Notes under the pieces: generated by a model
What the model saw: the letters and a program-made list of their open reading frames with translations, nothing else
Database searches by the model: none
What the model was told of the DNA's origin: nothing
Origin: JBMYTN01 sp049604415
Lineage (GTDB): Bacteria > Pseudomonadota > Alphaproteobacteria > Rhodospirillales > Rhodospirillaceae
NCBI GenBank assembly: GCA_049604415.1
Contig: JBMYTN010000005.1
Location: forward strand, 1 to 64,000
Direction of reading: 5' to 3'
Length of the DNA stretch: 64,000 nt
Part shown: positions 1-8,767 of the stretch, in pieces
How the letters are laid out: the number at the start of each line of letters is the position of its first letter
Position numbering within the stretch: position 1 is the first letter of the stretch
Position numbers and translations under genes: made by a program

Positions 1-76
1 AGCCAATTTAGCAGCCAAAAACGTCCCGTTTATGAGTCCACGGCCTAATGTCATCACTCCATTTCGGAGAGGTTTA

Positions 77-1720
77 ATGACGTTCAGGACCGTTCCGATA
101 CAGTCCCTGGCAGCTTATGGGCTTGGCGGGCTGATGGTTGCGACCTGCTGTGCCTATGTTTTGGCCCATATGAGCCCGTTTCCGAATTGGGATATGTGGG
201 ACGGCAATGTTGATTTCCTGGTTGAGTTCGACCGAACCGGGGATCTTTCCCTGTTGTTTCATCAACATAATGAGCACCGGTTGGTTCTGACCAAAACTCT
301 GTTTCTGCTCGATGAATATGTTTTCTCCGCGACCTATTACAGTCTCTACATCTGGCAGCTGGTCTTTGCCGGGCTGTTTGCCCTGTTGCTGGGCCGTGGC
401 CTTGTCAAATCCGCTCAAGGTCCGGATACCGCTGCTTTTTCAGTTCTCCTGGGCAGTTTTGCCTTCTTTTTGGTGCAGCATGATAATTTTGATTGGGCTT
501 TTCAAAGTCAATTTATCTTAGCCTATTTGGTGCCTTTCGCTGCCTATTGTTTTTGGGCGAAATATCTTCAAGAAAGTAAGAAACTTTATTTAGGCTTGGC
601 GATTGGTCTGATGATTCTATCGGCCGGAACCATGGCCAATGGGGCCTTGGTGGTCATCCCGGTGGTGCTCTATGCGCTTATTCGCCGCTCCTCTTGGCGC
701 AGTATTGTTGGACTCTGCGGTCTTCAAGCTTTGATCCTGGTGGCTTATTTATATGACTATCATGCGCCAGGTGGGCATGGCAGCATTCAATCAACGCTTC
801 TTGAGAATCCAATCAATACAATTCTGTTTTTCTTAACTTATATTGGGTCTCTGGGGGGTAAATATTATGCGGTTGCCTTTGGGCTCTTTATGATTGGCAT
901 CATTGGCGCTGCGTTGACGATGCAATTGGCCGGGAAACGCGATACCGCCCCCCATGCTGCGTTGATATTGCTGCCGCTCTATGTGTTCATGACCGCAGCA
1001 TTGACGGCCTTCGGTCGGGCCAATTTTGGGCTCGAGGCCGCTTTGACCTCGCGCTATACCACGCCTTCGGTCTACGCCTTCCTGTGTGTCGTGGCGCTGC
1101 TCTATCTCTGGGTTCCAAAGATCCGCACAACGCTGTTCAACGGCTTGCTTGCCTTCGCTGCGATCGCTTTGGTGGTTCAGTTTGTTATGTTGCATGACAC
1201 CGATAAGCATCTGGCCGAGTTCAAGCGGCGGGCTGCAACGATTTCCCTTTTGCAGGCCACGCCTGACATTGTTGCCTTCAATGCCTATAGTTACCCCTGG
1301 ACCATGAAGACCGGCAGTGTGGTGGCCGCCCGATATCACCAAGTCACGCTTCTGGGACAGGAACCCTATAGCAAACTCGATCACCTACTTGGGGCAGCCT
1401 ATCCGGTTCCCGATGCCTTACCCAACTGCGACGGTGGTATTGATGCCATGGATCCCTTGCCGGAAACCCAGGCGCTCAAAGTGGATGGGTGGTTTCTCAA
1501 TGACCGCCCGCAGAAATATCACCTGCTCCGTATTGTTCAGAATGACCGTGTTGTTGGCTTCGGTACCACCGGCGGATATCGAGGTGATGTGGTCAAAAAG
1601 ACAGGAACCGCAAAAGCCTATAGCGGATTTTGGGCCTATCCCTCCTTGCAGCACTATTCCGAAGGTCCCTTTGCGATCATGGCCTATGACGGAAGTTTTG
1701 GCTGTGTTTTTGAGCCTTAA
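77..1720 (+). CDS. Polytopic membrane protein of unknown function
   Basis: Integral membrane protein of about 547 residues with many hydrophobic segments. They cover most of the first 400 residues, followed by a roughly 150-residue soluble C-terminal part. An early extracytoplasmic loop carries the motifs NWDMWDG and HNEHR, rich in acidic residues and His. Such loops are common in large membrane glycosyltransferase-like (GT-C-fold) proteins, but I cannot assign a family with certainty. An ATG lies in frame at 32, but the ATG at 77 is preceded by GGAGAGG at a good distance, so I prefer it. It stands alone, with no sugar-metabolism neighbours. A lipid-linked sugar or polymer role is only an inference. 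Confidence 0.75.
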   Translation: MTFRTVPIQSLAAYGLGGLMVATCCAYVLAHMSPFPNWDMWDGNVDFLVEFDRTGDLSLLFHQHNEHRLVLTKTLFLLDEYVFSATYYSLYIWQLVFAGLFALLLGRGLVKSAQGPDTAAFSVLLGSFAFFLVQHDNFDWAFQSQFILAYLVPFAAYCFWAKYLQESKKLYLGLAIGLMILSAGTMANGALVVIPVVLYALIRRSSWRSIVGLCGLQALILVAYLYDYHAPGGHGSIQSTLLENPINTILFFLTYIGSLGGKYYAVAFGLFMIGIIGAALTMQLAGKRDTAPHAALILLPLYVFMTAALTAFGRANFGLEAALTSRYTTPSVYAFLCVVALLYLWVPKIRTTLFNGLLAFAAIALVVQFVMLHDTDKHLAEFKRRAATISLLQATPDIVAFNAYSYPWTMKTGSVVAARYHQVTLLGQEPYSKLDHLLGAAYPVPDALPNCDGGIDAMDPLPETQALKVDGWFLNDRPQKYHLLRIVQNDRVVGFGTTGGYRGDVVKKTGTAKAYSGFWAYPSLQHYSEGPFAIMAYDGSFGCVFEP

Positions 1721-2050
1721 GGGCTATTTGGCCTTAGTCCAAAACAGTGATCCGCCACCGCAGCATGTCCGTACTGTCCTCAAACAACCAAAAACCTTGG
1801 GTGGAGGACCATCGGATGATCTGGATTAAACTAGGCTTCATTGCCATGGCCGGGTGGGTTACAACCAAAGCCTCTTTGCGCACCATGGGGGTTGCCAAGG
1901 CGGGCTAATTGGAGCCAAGAGTCCCCTCGCACCAACGGTTCGAGCTTTTTCCGCAAACCAATCATCGCGGGGCTGGACCGATCGCAAACCGCACTTTGGT
2001 GTTCAGCACACCAAAAACCGGTTTATGTGTTTGCGAGGGGATGATTGAAA
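1721..2050. other. Intergenic stretch with one small ORF
   Basis: 330 bases between the membrane protein and arfB. The only coding candidate I see is the 30-codon ORF at 1816-1908. Three overlapping frames are open between 1841 and 2094, but they have no ribosome site or recognisable product and look accidental. No terminator with a T-run is visible. Confidence 0.5.
1816..1908 (+). CDS. Possible 30-residue small hydrophobic protein
   Basis: ATG at 1816 is preceded by GGAGG at 1803-1807 with an 8-base spacer. It opens a 30-residue frame that begins MIWIKLGFIAMAGW and ends MGVAKAG. The first half is hydrophobic enough to sit in a membrane and the tail is basic. Nothing else supports it: no family is recognised and there is no clear promoter. 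The good ribosome site is the main reason for listing it. Confidence 0.3.
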   Translation: MIWIKLGFIAMAGWVTTKASLRTMGVAKAG

Positions 2051-2491
2051 ATGGCATTGATAACGATCCAGGGCCCCGGCGGGCATTGGGTTAACCTGTC
2101 TGAGGATGATCTTGTCGAGAGCTTTGTGCGCTCCGACGGTCCCGGTGGCCAAAACGTCAACAAAGTCTCGACAGCGGTCCAACTGCGCTTCAACGCGGCT
2201 GGGTGCACGGGCCTGTCCCCGTCCATACGATCCCGCCTTCTAGCTTTGGCTGGGTCCAGGGCGACCCAGGAAGGCGAGATCGTCATCCTGGCACGAGAGC
2301 ATCGCACAAGAGAGGCCAATCGCGTTGCGGCCTTGGAGCGCCTGAAAGCGCTGATTCAGCAGGCCATGGTCGTGCCGAAAAAGCGCCGCCCGACCAGACC
2401 GACATTGGCATCGAAGCGGCGGCGCCTTGAAGGCAAGCAGCATCGCTCCGGGATTAAAAAGAACCGCTCAGGCCGGATTGATATTGATTAG
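2051..2491 (+). CDS. arfB: ArfB-type peptidyl-tRNA hydrolase (stalled-ribosome rescue)
   Basis: Class-I release-factor-like protein of 146 residues. ArfB (YaeJ) family members enter the empty A site of stalled ribosomes and hydrolyse the peptidyl-tRNA. The sequence shows the catalytic GGQ in the segment SDGPGGQNVNK near residue 33. The C-terminal tail is strongly basic (KKRRPTRPTLASKRRRLEGKQ), as needed to occupy the mRNA channel. Codon-recognition domains of RF1/RF2 are absent and the length is typical of ArfB. A TTG is in frame at 2045, but ATG 2051 has the better spacing to the GAGGGG at 2035-2040. It appears to be a single-gene unit. Confidence 0.9.
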   Translation: MALITIQGPGGHWVNLSEDDLVESFVRSDGPGGQNVNKVSTAVQLRFNAAGCTGLSPSIRSRLLALAGSRATQEGEIVILAREHRTREANRVAALERLKALIQQAMVVPKKRRPTRPTLASKRRRLEGKQHRSGIKKNRSGRIDID

Positions 2492-2649
2492 GCTGGTTGG
2501 CGCCGATGCCCATCCGGTTTGGCTGAAACCGTCCCAGATAGAATAAAAGATCCGATTTGTTGTTAATTATTACGGAAACAGCGCGACAAACCCACAACCT
2601 TTCAGGTATACGAAAACGGTCAGCAGGTTTGGTTCGGTGACGGGTGACC

Positions 2650-3516
2650 ATGGTTTTGAGCTTTGTTTTGTTCGTTCTGGCACCATTGGCTGTGGTGATC
2701 GGACTTTCCGTGGCCTCGAAATTTTGCGTTCATAAGCGCAGCAAAGCCCTGACGCCGACCGAGGACCGCAAAGTGGTCGGTTTGGCCCCGGACCCCAAAA
2801 AAGACCAAAGAGCCATCATCCAGGTTTATGGCGCGCCGTCCTTTGGCGAGCAGGGGGTCTATTCCCTGCATTGCTGGATTGCGATGAAGCGCCAGGGCGA
2901 CAGCGGCTTCTCAAGGCGCGAAATTGTGGGCTGGAGCGCCGGTCCGGATGTCCGTGAGAACGTGGCCAAACCAGATGCTCGCTGGTACGGCCAGGATCCC
3001 ATCTTGTTGCGGGATTTGCGTGGCGGACCAGATGTGGAGGCGTTGATTGGTCGCTTGGAAGCGGCAATCGAAAGCTGGCCTCATGCGGGCCGCTACCAGC
3101 CCTATCCTGGACCGAATAGCAATACCTTGATCGCCCATTTAAGCCGTCAGGTTCCAGAGCTTGGGTTGGATCTGCCTGCCAATGCGATGGGAAAAGACTA
3201 TCGCAGCCTTGCCCATATCTTGGGCCGCCCCCCCAGTGGGCGCGGTGTACAGTTCTGCCTATTTGGCCTGTTCGGCTTCATTCTCAGCCCGGTGGAAGGG
3301 CTCGAGTTGAACTTTGGCGGGTTCTGTATTGGGGTAAAACTGTTCCCCTTTGCCCTGCGTCTGCCCTGTTGGGGCAATCTACCGCAGCACTGCCACCGCA
3401 CAGAACTGGCCGTCCTGCAGCAACCGCCCCTATCCTTGGACGTCGAGCCGTTGCCCCTGCGAACGGTTGACCAGGAACCTCTACCCCACCCAATCCCGTC
3501 TCGAGCAGCCGAATAA
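2650..3516 (+). CDS. DUF3750 family protein with unusual C-terminal tail
   Basis: About 288 residues with one N-terminal membrane anchor (residues 3-25) and a soluble domain. The domain matches the DUF3750 pattern I know: PGPNSNT, PELGLDLPANAMGKDY, PPSGRG and a final EGLELN-type block. The family has no established function. Homologues normally end soon after the LRLP-type motif. Here about 45 further residues follow (from PQHCHRTE onward), rich in Pro and Leu, which may come from loss of the original stop codon. The start is weakly defined: GTG at 2644 is also in frame and no strong ribosome site is visible. Confidence 0.75.
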   Translation: MVLSFVLFVLAPLAVVIGLSVASKFCVHKRSKALTPTEDRKVVGLAPDPKKDQRAIIQVYGAPSFGEQGVYSLHCWIAMKRQGDSGFSRREIVGWSAGPDVRENVAKPDARWYGQDPILLRDLRGGPDVEALIGRLEAAIESWPHAGRYQPYPGPNSNTLIAHLSRQVPELGLDLPANAMGKDYRSLAHILGRPPSGRGVQFCLFGLFGFILSPVEGLELNFGGFCIGVKLFPFALRLPCWGNLPQHCHRTELAVLQQPPLSLDVEPLPLRTVDQEPLPHPIPSRAAE

Positions 3517-3538
3517 CTGCTCTAAGCTCAGGAAATAC

Positions 3539-4093
3539 TTACTCCGGACGTCTCAGACGCAATAGCGGAGGCGGTGCGCCCGGCTCCTGGCTAGGTGCGG
3601 GCTCAGGCTGCAGGCCGTCCTTGCCTCCGGGATCTGATCTGTCTTGAGACGGGTCCAGCCTTGCAACCAGACTTTCCAGCGCCCGGATCAGGAGAAAGAC
3701 CTCGTTGTCCCGGAAGTCCCAGGGCTCGGCGGTGCGGGCACGCTTGTCAACATGGACAGCGCGCTTGCCCAACCCGATCAATTGGTGGCGGATTTCCATT
3801 CCCCGAAATGCCGGTAGGCGGGATTGCCTTTGTCCCAGATCAGAGAGCCGTGACAGGCTCTCCGCCAAAGCAGGTGTCCAGGCGCTCTCCGGAAAATCCT
3901 CAACCAAACAGGCCAGGGCGGCGATCAACGCGTCTAGCAGGTCTGCGTTGCTCGGACCTTGTGGGATGTCGTCCTTGGGTGGGGCCTGCTCGGCAGGAGC
4001 GTGCAAGGCGATGCGCGGACGGGTTCCCACATCTGAGGGAGGAGGGCGATTGGACCGAAGAGCCATGGTTACATCAGTGTTGGAGGGATCCAC
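3539..4093 (-). CDS. Hypothetical protein, Pro-rich ends with helical middle
   Basis: 184 residues, read from a GTG start at 4093 with GAAGGGA about 9 bases upstream. An ATG at 4066 is an alternative. The N- and C-terminal 45 residues are proline-rich and look disordered. The centre (about 47-145) looks helical, with conserved-looking Leu/Ala periodicity and the motif AEPWDFRDNEVFLLIRALESL. I recognise no family. It is convergent with the DUF3750 gene and the two ends lie 22 bases apart. It is probably a genuine gene because the central region has the character of a folded domain. Confidence 0.5.
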   Translation of the reverse strand: MDPSNTDVTMALRSNRPPPSDVGTRPRIALHAPAEQAPPKDDIPQGPSNADLLDALIAALACLVEDFPESAWTPALAESLSRLSDLGQRQSRLPAFRGMEIRHQLIGLGKRAVHVDKRARTAEPWDFRDNEVFLLIRALESLVARLDPSQDRSDPGGKDGLQPEPAPSQEPGAPPPLLRLRRPE

Positions 4094-4157
4094 TATTGGT
4101 GATCCCTTCAGTTAAGATACTGCGATGGCCTTCCACAAGCCCACAACGGGTTCCTGG

Positions 4158-4460
4158 CTATAAAACTGCGGTAAACCCTTCGAATTGCGGCGGACCCAAA
4201 TAGATTTCCGTGCTTGGACGGGCCCCGGCATGGGCTTTGCGGAAGGCCTCAGACTTGGTCCAGTTCACAAAGTCTTCCTCGGAGTCCCACAAGGTGTGAG
4301 AGGCATAGAGGCAATGGTCTTCCGTCGCTGGACCACGCAACAGGTGGAAGGACTGGAAGCCCGGAACCGTATCCAAGTGGGTTTCGCGCTCCGCCCAGAT
4401 CTTTTCGAAGGCGGCTTCGGACCCGAGGCGGATTCGAAAGCGGTTCATGGCAACATACAT
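4158..4460 (-). CDS. Antibiotic biosynthesis monooxygenase (ABM)-fold protein
   Basis: 100-residue single-domain protein of the dimeric ferredoxin-like ABM fold, the superfamily that includes IsdG-type haem-degrading enzymes. Sequence signs are the opening MYVAMNRFRIRLGSE, the segment HLDTVPGFQSFHLLRG and the block LWDSEEDFVNWTKSEAFRKAHAG. These follow the beta-alpha-beta order of the fold, with the W..WTKSEAF helix typical of haem-oxygenase-like members. The start is fixed by GGAGGA seven bases before ATG 4460. A longer open frame upstream lacks a ribosome site. Haem, quinol or no catalytic function are all possible, as no iron-uptake genes are adjacent. Confidence 0.75.
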   Translation of the reverse strand: MYVAMNRFRIRLGSEAAFEKIWAERETHLDTVPGFQSFHLLRGPATEDHCLYASHTLWDSEEDFVNWTKSEAFRKAHAGARPSTEIYLGPPQFEGFTAVL

Positions 4461-4897
4461 CGGGATCCTCCAACAAAATGGCCAGGATGGCGAACCGGAA
4501 AGTTTGCATAGCATGAAGCGGCGAAAGGAAGAAGATTCCCATCTCGAGGGGCCAGCGGTTTGAAGGGTTATGGCCTCTACAGGCCCCAGAATCGAAACGG
4601 CGGCCCGGTGATGGGGAGGCCGCCGTTTCTTGGGGGAGTTTGCCGGATATATGGTCCGGCTGATCTGTATCGCCCTGGTCGGATATGGGGTCCGCCGGTG
4701 CGGTGAGATCTTTATGCCCTGGGGCGCTTCACGCTTCCGTGACCATCATCACAGCTGCGCGATTTCTGTAAGATTTTTTGCTTTTTTTCCGATAAAGCGC
4801 GGTGACTGCAGGTGTTTATGTCTGCAAATTCTCTCCGCCTTATCTGCCCAGTTTCCAGAGAATATCTGGGAGATGTCTGGTTGGTTCCGTGTCCACA
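4461..4897. other. Intergenic region downstream of mnmC
   Basis: 437 bases between the end of mnmC and the ABM gene, both on the minus strand. Apart from the perfect hairpin at 4594-4629, I see no coding frame with a ribosome site. A frame open on the plus strand from 4630 runs antisense into mnmC and is a shadow. Confidence 0.5.
4594..4629. terminator. Perfect 12-bp stem-loop, probable mnmC terminator
   Basis: The arms GAAACGGCGGCC (4594-4605) and GGCCGCCGTTTC (4618-4629) pair perfectly around a 12-base loop. The hairpin lies about 270 bases past the mnmC stop. No real T-run follows on either strand, so termination efficiency is uncertain. Confidence 0.45.
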
Positions 4898-6997
4898 TCA
4901 GAGCAGATTGCGTTTCAAATCCCTTATGGCGAATCGTGCCGGATGCACCGCTTCCATCTGATCTTGTGGGCAAGGCAAGGGAGCTCCCGTCATCAAATCG
5001 GCCAGGAGTGCAGCGGAGAGATGGGCGGTCTGGAAGCCTCGGGACCCCATGCCACCCAGGACCCAAAGTCCCGAGGAGGGGCCGGGCCCGGTGGCTCCGC
5101 GTCGGGCATCCTTGCGCAGTGCCGCATTGGCGTCCAAGAACCCCTCTTGCAAGGGCAGTGGTCCAACCAGAGGCAGGCGATCCGCCGTTTCGGCCCGTAA
5201 GGCCGTGCGCATGGCCAGCGGTCGTTCAGCCTGCCAATGATCGGCCAAAACCGGCACCATGGTCCGCAGCTTGTCCAAGCACCATTGATGGGATGTGTCA
5301 CGGGGCTCTGACCAACTGTCCCGATCCAGAGGATCCGAGATCGGTTGGTAGGACGCCCCGAGGATTTGGACGTGGTGTCCAGCAGCGAGGGGTCCGATTG
5401 GATCGGCCAACGCGAAGGCCGGAGAGACATAGGGGCCATAGGCCAAACCGCAGGATGGGCGTAGCGCCTGATCGTCTGGCGGGGCCATCAGGGACAATTG
5501 CCCGCGAGAGATCCGCAAGGAGGGCAGCAGTGGGGCGTCTTGCTGGCCTTGAATGGTGATGTGATTCTGCAGCGGGCCACTGGCCAGAACCACAGCCGCT
5601 CCGCTCCCCAGCGGAGCACCGTCCCGATCCAAGGCAATCCATTCACCGGTTCCGGGCTGTTGGATCAAGCGATGGACGGCTTTGTTCAGAATGACGGGCA
5701 GGTCTTCGGCCAGGGCAGCACAGACCGCACGCGGTCGTAGACAACCGGCTGTGGGGTGGTACAGCACCGATCCGTCGTCCAGGGCCGCTTGAAAGGCCTC
5801 GCCTGTGGCCAAGTCGCCCAGCAGCAGGCGGGCGTCATCCGCCGTGCAACGCTGTAAATGGCGTTGTTCCAGCGGCGGGGTGTCCAGCAAAGCCCGATGC
5901 TTGTCGGCCGCCTGTGCCGACCCCGGTGGCATGATGATGCCCCCTGGCACGCTTGGGTCCTGATTGACCCACAAGGCGTGGCCGGATCGCGTTTGCCGTT
6001 CCAGGCGATGGAGGCCGTAAAGATATGCTGCCTGTAAGAACCGTTCGCCGGGATTGGGCTGCAAGGCGAGGCGGGGCATCATCAAACCAGCGGGATTGCC
6101 CGATCCCCCCAGGGCCGCCTTCGGCTCGGCTTCCAGGAGTTGAGGGGCCAAGCCAGCGCTCTGTAGGGCTTGGGCCGCCGCCAATCCTGCGACACCGGCC
6201 CCGATCACCAGAACCGGACTGCCTGGTGGCAGGGGCGGCGGTGCTGCGCTCCAGCTCTCCGGGCTCGGTTGAAACCCGCCCGAAGGATGTATCGCTTGGA
6301 GGCAATGGCGCTTGCGGCCATGGCCTTTGACCCGTGTGACCGCAAAGCCCGCCGCTTCCAAACCGTCGCGCACGGCGCGTGCTGCCGTGAAAGTGCCCAA
6401 GCGGGCATTGGGGGCGGATAGTTGACCAACGCGGTGTAAAATTTCCGCGCGCCACATGTCCGGATTGCGGGCCGGGGCGAAACCATCGAGCAGCCACCCA
6501 TCGACGCCCGGGGCCGGAAGGGTCGCCCCCAGCAGTGCCAATTGCTCGTCCACGGGGCCATGATAGAGGGTCAGCGACAGGTCCCCCGCCCCAAACACAC
6601 GCCGCTGCACACCTGGGATCGGGTCAGGCCAAACCTCTAGCAAGTCTTGCGCGAGGGGCCCCAGGTCGGGGTGTTTTATTGCCCCAGTATTGTTGAGGGC
6701 AACCTCGGCATGGGCTCGAGGGAGGGGAAAGCCCTCAATGGCAATATAGGCCCATCGGTCGCCAGGCCAGCGGTTTTTGATGCCAGCCCACAGGGTGAGG
6801 AAATTGAGTCCAGTGCCGAAGCCAAGCTCGCACAGAACCCTGGGTGGATCATCCCGGGCCAGAAGGGGCGTGGCGAAGACGTGATGGCATTCCTGCAGGG
6901 GTGATTCGGCAGAAAAGTAAACATCTTCAAAGGTTTGGCTGAACAGAATCCCCCGGTCATCCAAAAAGACCCCCGAGTCGTTTTGATCACCGGACAT
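4898..6997 (-). CDS. mnmC: Bifunctional tRNA mnm5s2U34 biosynthesis protein MnmC
   Basis: 699 residues with both MnmC domains, which complete 5-methylaminomethyl-2-thiouridine at the tRNA wobble position. The N-terminal half (about 1-235) is the SAM-dependent methyltransferase (MnmC2), with the motif ELGFGTGLNFL near residue 57. The C-terminal half (from about 257) is the FAD-dependent oxidoreductase (MnmC1) that removes the carboxymethyl group. It starts with VLVIGAGVAGLAAA and carries the GGSGNPAGLMMPRL motif, and it has a late GMGSRGFQTAH segment. Length and domain order match the E. coli protein. The start ATG 6997 is preceded by a weak AGG. There is no operon partner. Confidence 0.93.
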   Translation of the reverse strand: MSGDQNDSGVFLDDRGILFSQTFEDVYFSAESPLQECHHVFATPLLARDDPPRVLCELGFGTGLNFLTLWAGIKNRWPGDRWAYIAIEGFPLPRAHAEVALNNTGAIKHPDLGPLAQDLLEVWPDPIPGVQRRVFGAGDLSLTLYHGPVDEQLALLGATLPAPGVDGWLLDGFAPARNPDMWRAEILHRVGQLSAPNARLGTFTAARAVRDGLEAAGFAVTRVKGHGRKRHCLQAIHPSGGFQPSPESWSAAPPPLPPGSPVLVIGAGVAGLAAAQALQSAGLAPQLLEAEPKAALGGSGNPAGLMMPRLALQPNPGERFLQAAYLYGLHRLERQTRSGHALWVNQDPSVPGGIIMPPGSAQAADKHRALLDTPPLEQRHLQRCTADDARLLLGDLATGEAFQAALDDGSVLYHPTAGCLRPRAVCAALAEDLPVILNKAVHRLIQQPGTGEWIALDRDGAPLGSGAAVVLASGPLQNHITIQGQQDAPLLPSLRISRGQLSLMAPPDDQALRPSCGLAYGPYVSPAFALADPIGPLAAGHHVQILGASYQPISDPLDRDSWSEPRDTSHQWCLDKLRTMVPVLADHWQAERPLAMRTALRAETADRLPLVGPLPLQEGFLDANAALRKDARRGATGPGPSSGLWVLGGMGSRGFQTAHLSAALLADLMTGAPLPCPQDQMEAVHPARFAIRDLKRNLL

Positions 6998-7505
6998 GAC
7001 ATAACCTGAGCGTCAAAGTGGGCCAACCAATTAATTCACGAGTTGTTTCTGTCAAATTAAGTTTCATAAAAATTTTCTCAATTTGTTGCCGCACAGCATC
7101 ATTGTTACGAGAATGTCACATGAAATTGCGCCTTGGTTGATGCTCTGCGGGTTTGCTCTATTTTTACTCTGGAGTGGTGTGAAATAGCGCTCGCTTTTTT
7201 CATTAAGTGATTTACTATAGGAAAAAAAGGGGTATCGCGGGTCAGGGACTTAAGACCCGCTGTATTTAAGGGAGATAAGTCAGGCACGGGATAGTTCTCA
7301 TATCGGAGCTCGAGACCTGATTGTTATTGCGGTTTGTGAATGGGGGACCTGGGATCCAAAGGTCCGAACGGCACGCAGCGAAGTGTATCCCCAAAGAGCG
7401 CTGCGATGTTCGGAAAAGGGATCAAGAGGGTCGCCCTTCCGTGCAACCTAATTTCCACTCCGGTCCAAGGACCTGAGCTGGACGACCGATGCAAAGGGTA
7501 AACCA
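6998..7505. other. AT-rich divergent promoter region
   Basis: 508 bases between the divergent mnmC and deoxyribosyltransferase genes. Positions 7030-7230 are clearly AT-richer than the genes around them, as expected for promoters. A 7-bp inverted repeat, GCGGGTC (7237-7243) with GACCCGC (7254-7260), sits in the middle. A 60-codon minus-strand frame (7105-7287) is open, but has no ribosome site and no recognisable product. I do not call it a gene. Confidence 0.45.
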
Positions 7506-8045
7506 ATGAGGATCTATCTTGCCGGACCGGCGGTGTTCCTCCCAAATGCTGCGGAAGTTGGGCGCAAGCTCAAATCCATGTGCGCCGCACACGGCATGGA
7601 AGGGGTTTTCCCACTGGATGGGGATGGCGGGCTGAAACCGGTCCGCAACCCCGATGACATCGCCCAAAACATTTACCGGACCAACATTTCGCTGATCCAG
7701 TCCTGTCAGGCCGTTGTGGCCGACATGACGCCCTTCCGGGGTCCTTCCATGGATCCGGGCACGGCGTTTGAAATGGGCTATGCGGCGGCGTTGGGTAAGC
7801 CAGTGATTGGGTTCACCTTGGAAGAGGGTGACTATCTGGACCGGGTCCTAACCTATTATCGGGGCAATCTCAGTGTCAGTGGCAATCAATGGTTTGACCC
7901 TGATGGCCTGGAAGTCGAGAATTTCGGCTTGCCGGACAATCTGATGATGTGTGGGTCCTGCTCGGTGATCACCCAGGGCATTGACCAGGCCCTAATCGCC
8001 GCGCGCTCCATTCTACGCCGCCCGCTGGAAACGGAACTGGCCTAA
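7506..8045 (+). CDS. Nucleoside 2-deoxyribosyltransferase family protein
   Basis: 179 residues of the nucleoside 2-deoxyribosyltransferase family, which cleaves or exchanges the N-glycosidic bond of (deoxy)nucleosides or nucleotides. The N-terminal MRIYLAGPAVF strand-loop, the D-x-T segment ADMTPFRGPSMDPGTAFEMGYAAALGKPVIGF (with GTAFEMGYA carrying the expected catalytic Glu), and the length all agree. The substrate is unknown; relatives include nucleotide 5'-monophosphate hydrolases. Together with the nearby Nudix enzyme and adenine/adenosine deaminase it suggests a nucleotide-salvage or housecleaning neighbourhood. It is monocistronic, ended by the terminator at 8080-8118. Confidence 0.88.
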   Translation: MRIYLAGPAVFLPNAAEVGRKLKSMCAAHGMEGVFPLDGDGGLKPVRNPDDIAQNIYRTNISLIQSCQAVVADMTPFRGPSMDPGTAFEMGYAAALGKPVIGFTLEEGDYLDRVLTYYRGNLSVSGNQWFDPDGLEVENFGLPDNLMMCGSCSVITQGIDQALIAARSILRRPLETELA

Positions 8046-8079
8046 CCCCAGAGGCCTATTGGCGTTTATCACACAGCAC

Positions 8080-8118
8080 ACAGCCAATCCGCTGAACAAG
8101 TGGATTGGCTGTTCTCGT
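8080..8118 (+). terminator. Intrinsic terminator after the deoxyribosyltransferase
   Basis: The arms ACAGCCAATCC (8080-8090) and GGATTGGCTGT (8102-8112) pair perfectly around an 11-base loop, followed by TCTCGTTT. The position is right for ending the plus-strand gene before the convergent Nudix gene. Confidence 0.7.
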
Positions 8119-8134
8119 TTAGGGTCTCAGGACC

Positions 8135-8767
8135 TTAATTCCAGCGCTGTCTCAGTGCTTCGCGATTGGCCAGGAACCAGTAGATGGCAATCAAGCCGGT
8201 GGCATTGGTGATCGCGCCGCGCTCCAGCATGGGCGGCAGCTCTGCCGCAGGGACCGCCATGACCCGGATGTCTTCGCCTTCTTCCGGCAGTCCATGGATG
8301 CCGCCCACGGCGCTGCTTTCCACTCGACCGCAATACAGCGTGATGCTTTCCGAGGTGCAGCCGGGCGACGCCAGATAGGTGGAAACCTCAAACAAATCCA
8401 CAGCGGTGCAGCCGGTCTCTTCAACGGTTTCTCTTGCTGCCACGTCCTTGGGGTCTTCACCGGGTTCGATCAGGCCCGCCGGGACTTCGATCACCCAGGG
8501 CTCCATCCCGGCCGCATAAGCCCCAATACGGAATTGTTCCACCAGCACCACGGCATCGGCCTGGGGGTCATAGAGCAGCATGGCGACCGCATGGCCACGC
8601 TCCAGACACTCCCGCGATAATGTTGGGGAGTGTCCGCCCTGATAGAGGCCGTGACGAACTTGGTAGACGTCGAGGCTGAAAAAGCCGTCATAGGGTGTTG
8701 TTCGGGCAACAATTTCTACGGGCTTTGACGGATCGGCGGTGGGGGCGCGGCGAGACCAACGCGCCAT
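8135..8767 (-). CDS. ADP-ribose pyrophosphatase-type Nudix hydrolase
   Basis: 210-residue Nudix hydrolase of the NudF/ADP-ribose pyrophosphatase type, which hydrolyses ADP-ribose or related nucleoside diphosphate sugars to AMP and a sugar phosphate. The Nudix box is complete: GLIEPGEDPKDVAARETVEETG, with G-x5-E-x7-REtxEExG spacing. Before it is the AMLLYDPQADAVVLVEQFRIG strand typical of the ADPRase group, and after it ASPGCTSESITLY. The start codon overlaps the stop of the upstream parA-like gene in a TGATG junction, so the two are translationally coupled. Confidence 0.9.
   Translation of the reverse strand: MARWSRRAPTADPSKPVEIVARTTPYDGFFSLDVYQVRHGLYQGGHSPTLSRECLERGHAVAMLLYDPQADAVVLVEQFRIGAYAAGMEPWVIEVPAGLIEPGEDPKDVAARETVEETGCTAVDLFEVSTYLASPGCTSESITLYCGRVESSAVGGIHGLPEEGEDIRVMAVPAAELPPMLERGAITNATGLIAIYWFLANREALRQRWN

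Noticed and set aside
7105..7287. 60-codon minus-strand frame between mnmC and the deoxyribosyltransferase
   Set aside because: It has no ribosome site, lies in an AT-rich promoter region and its product has no familiar features.
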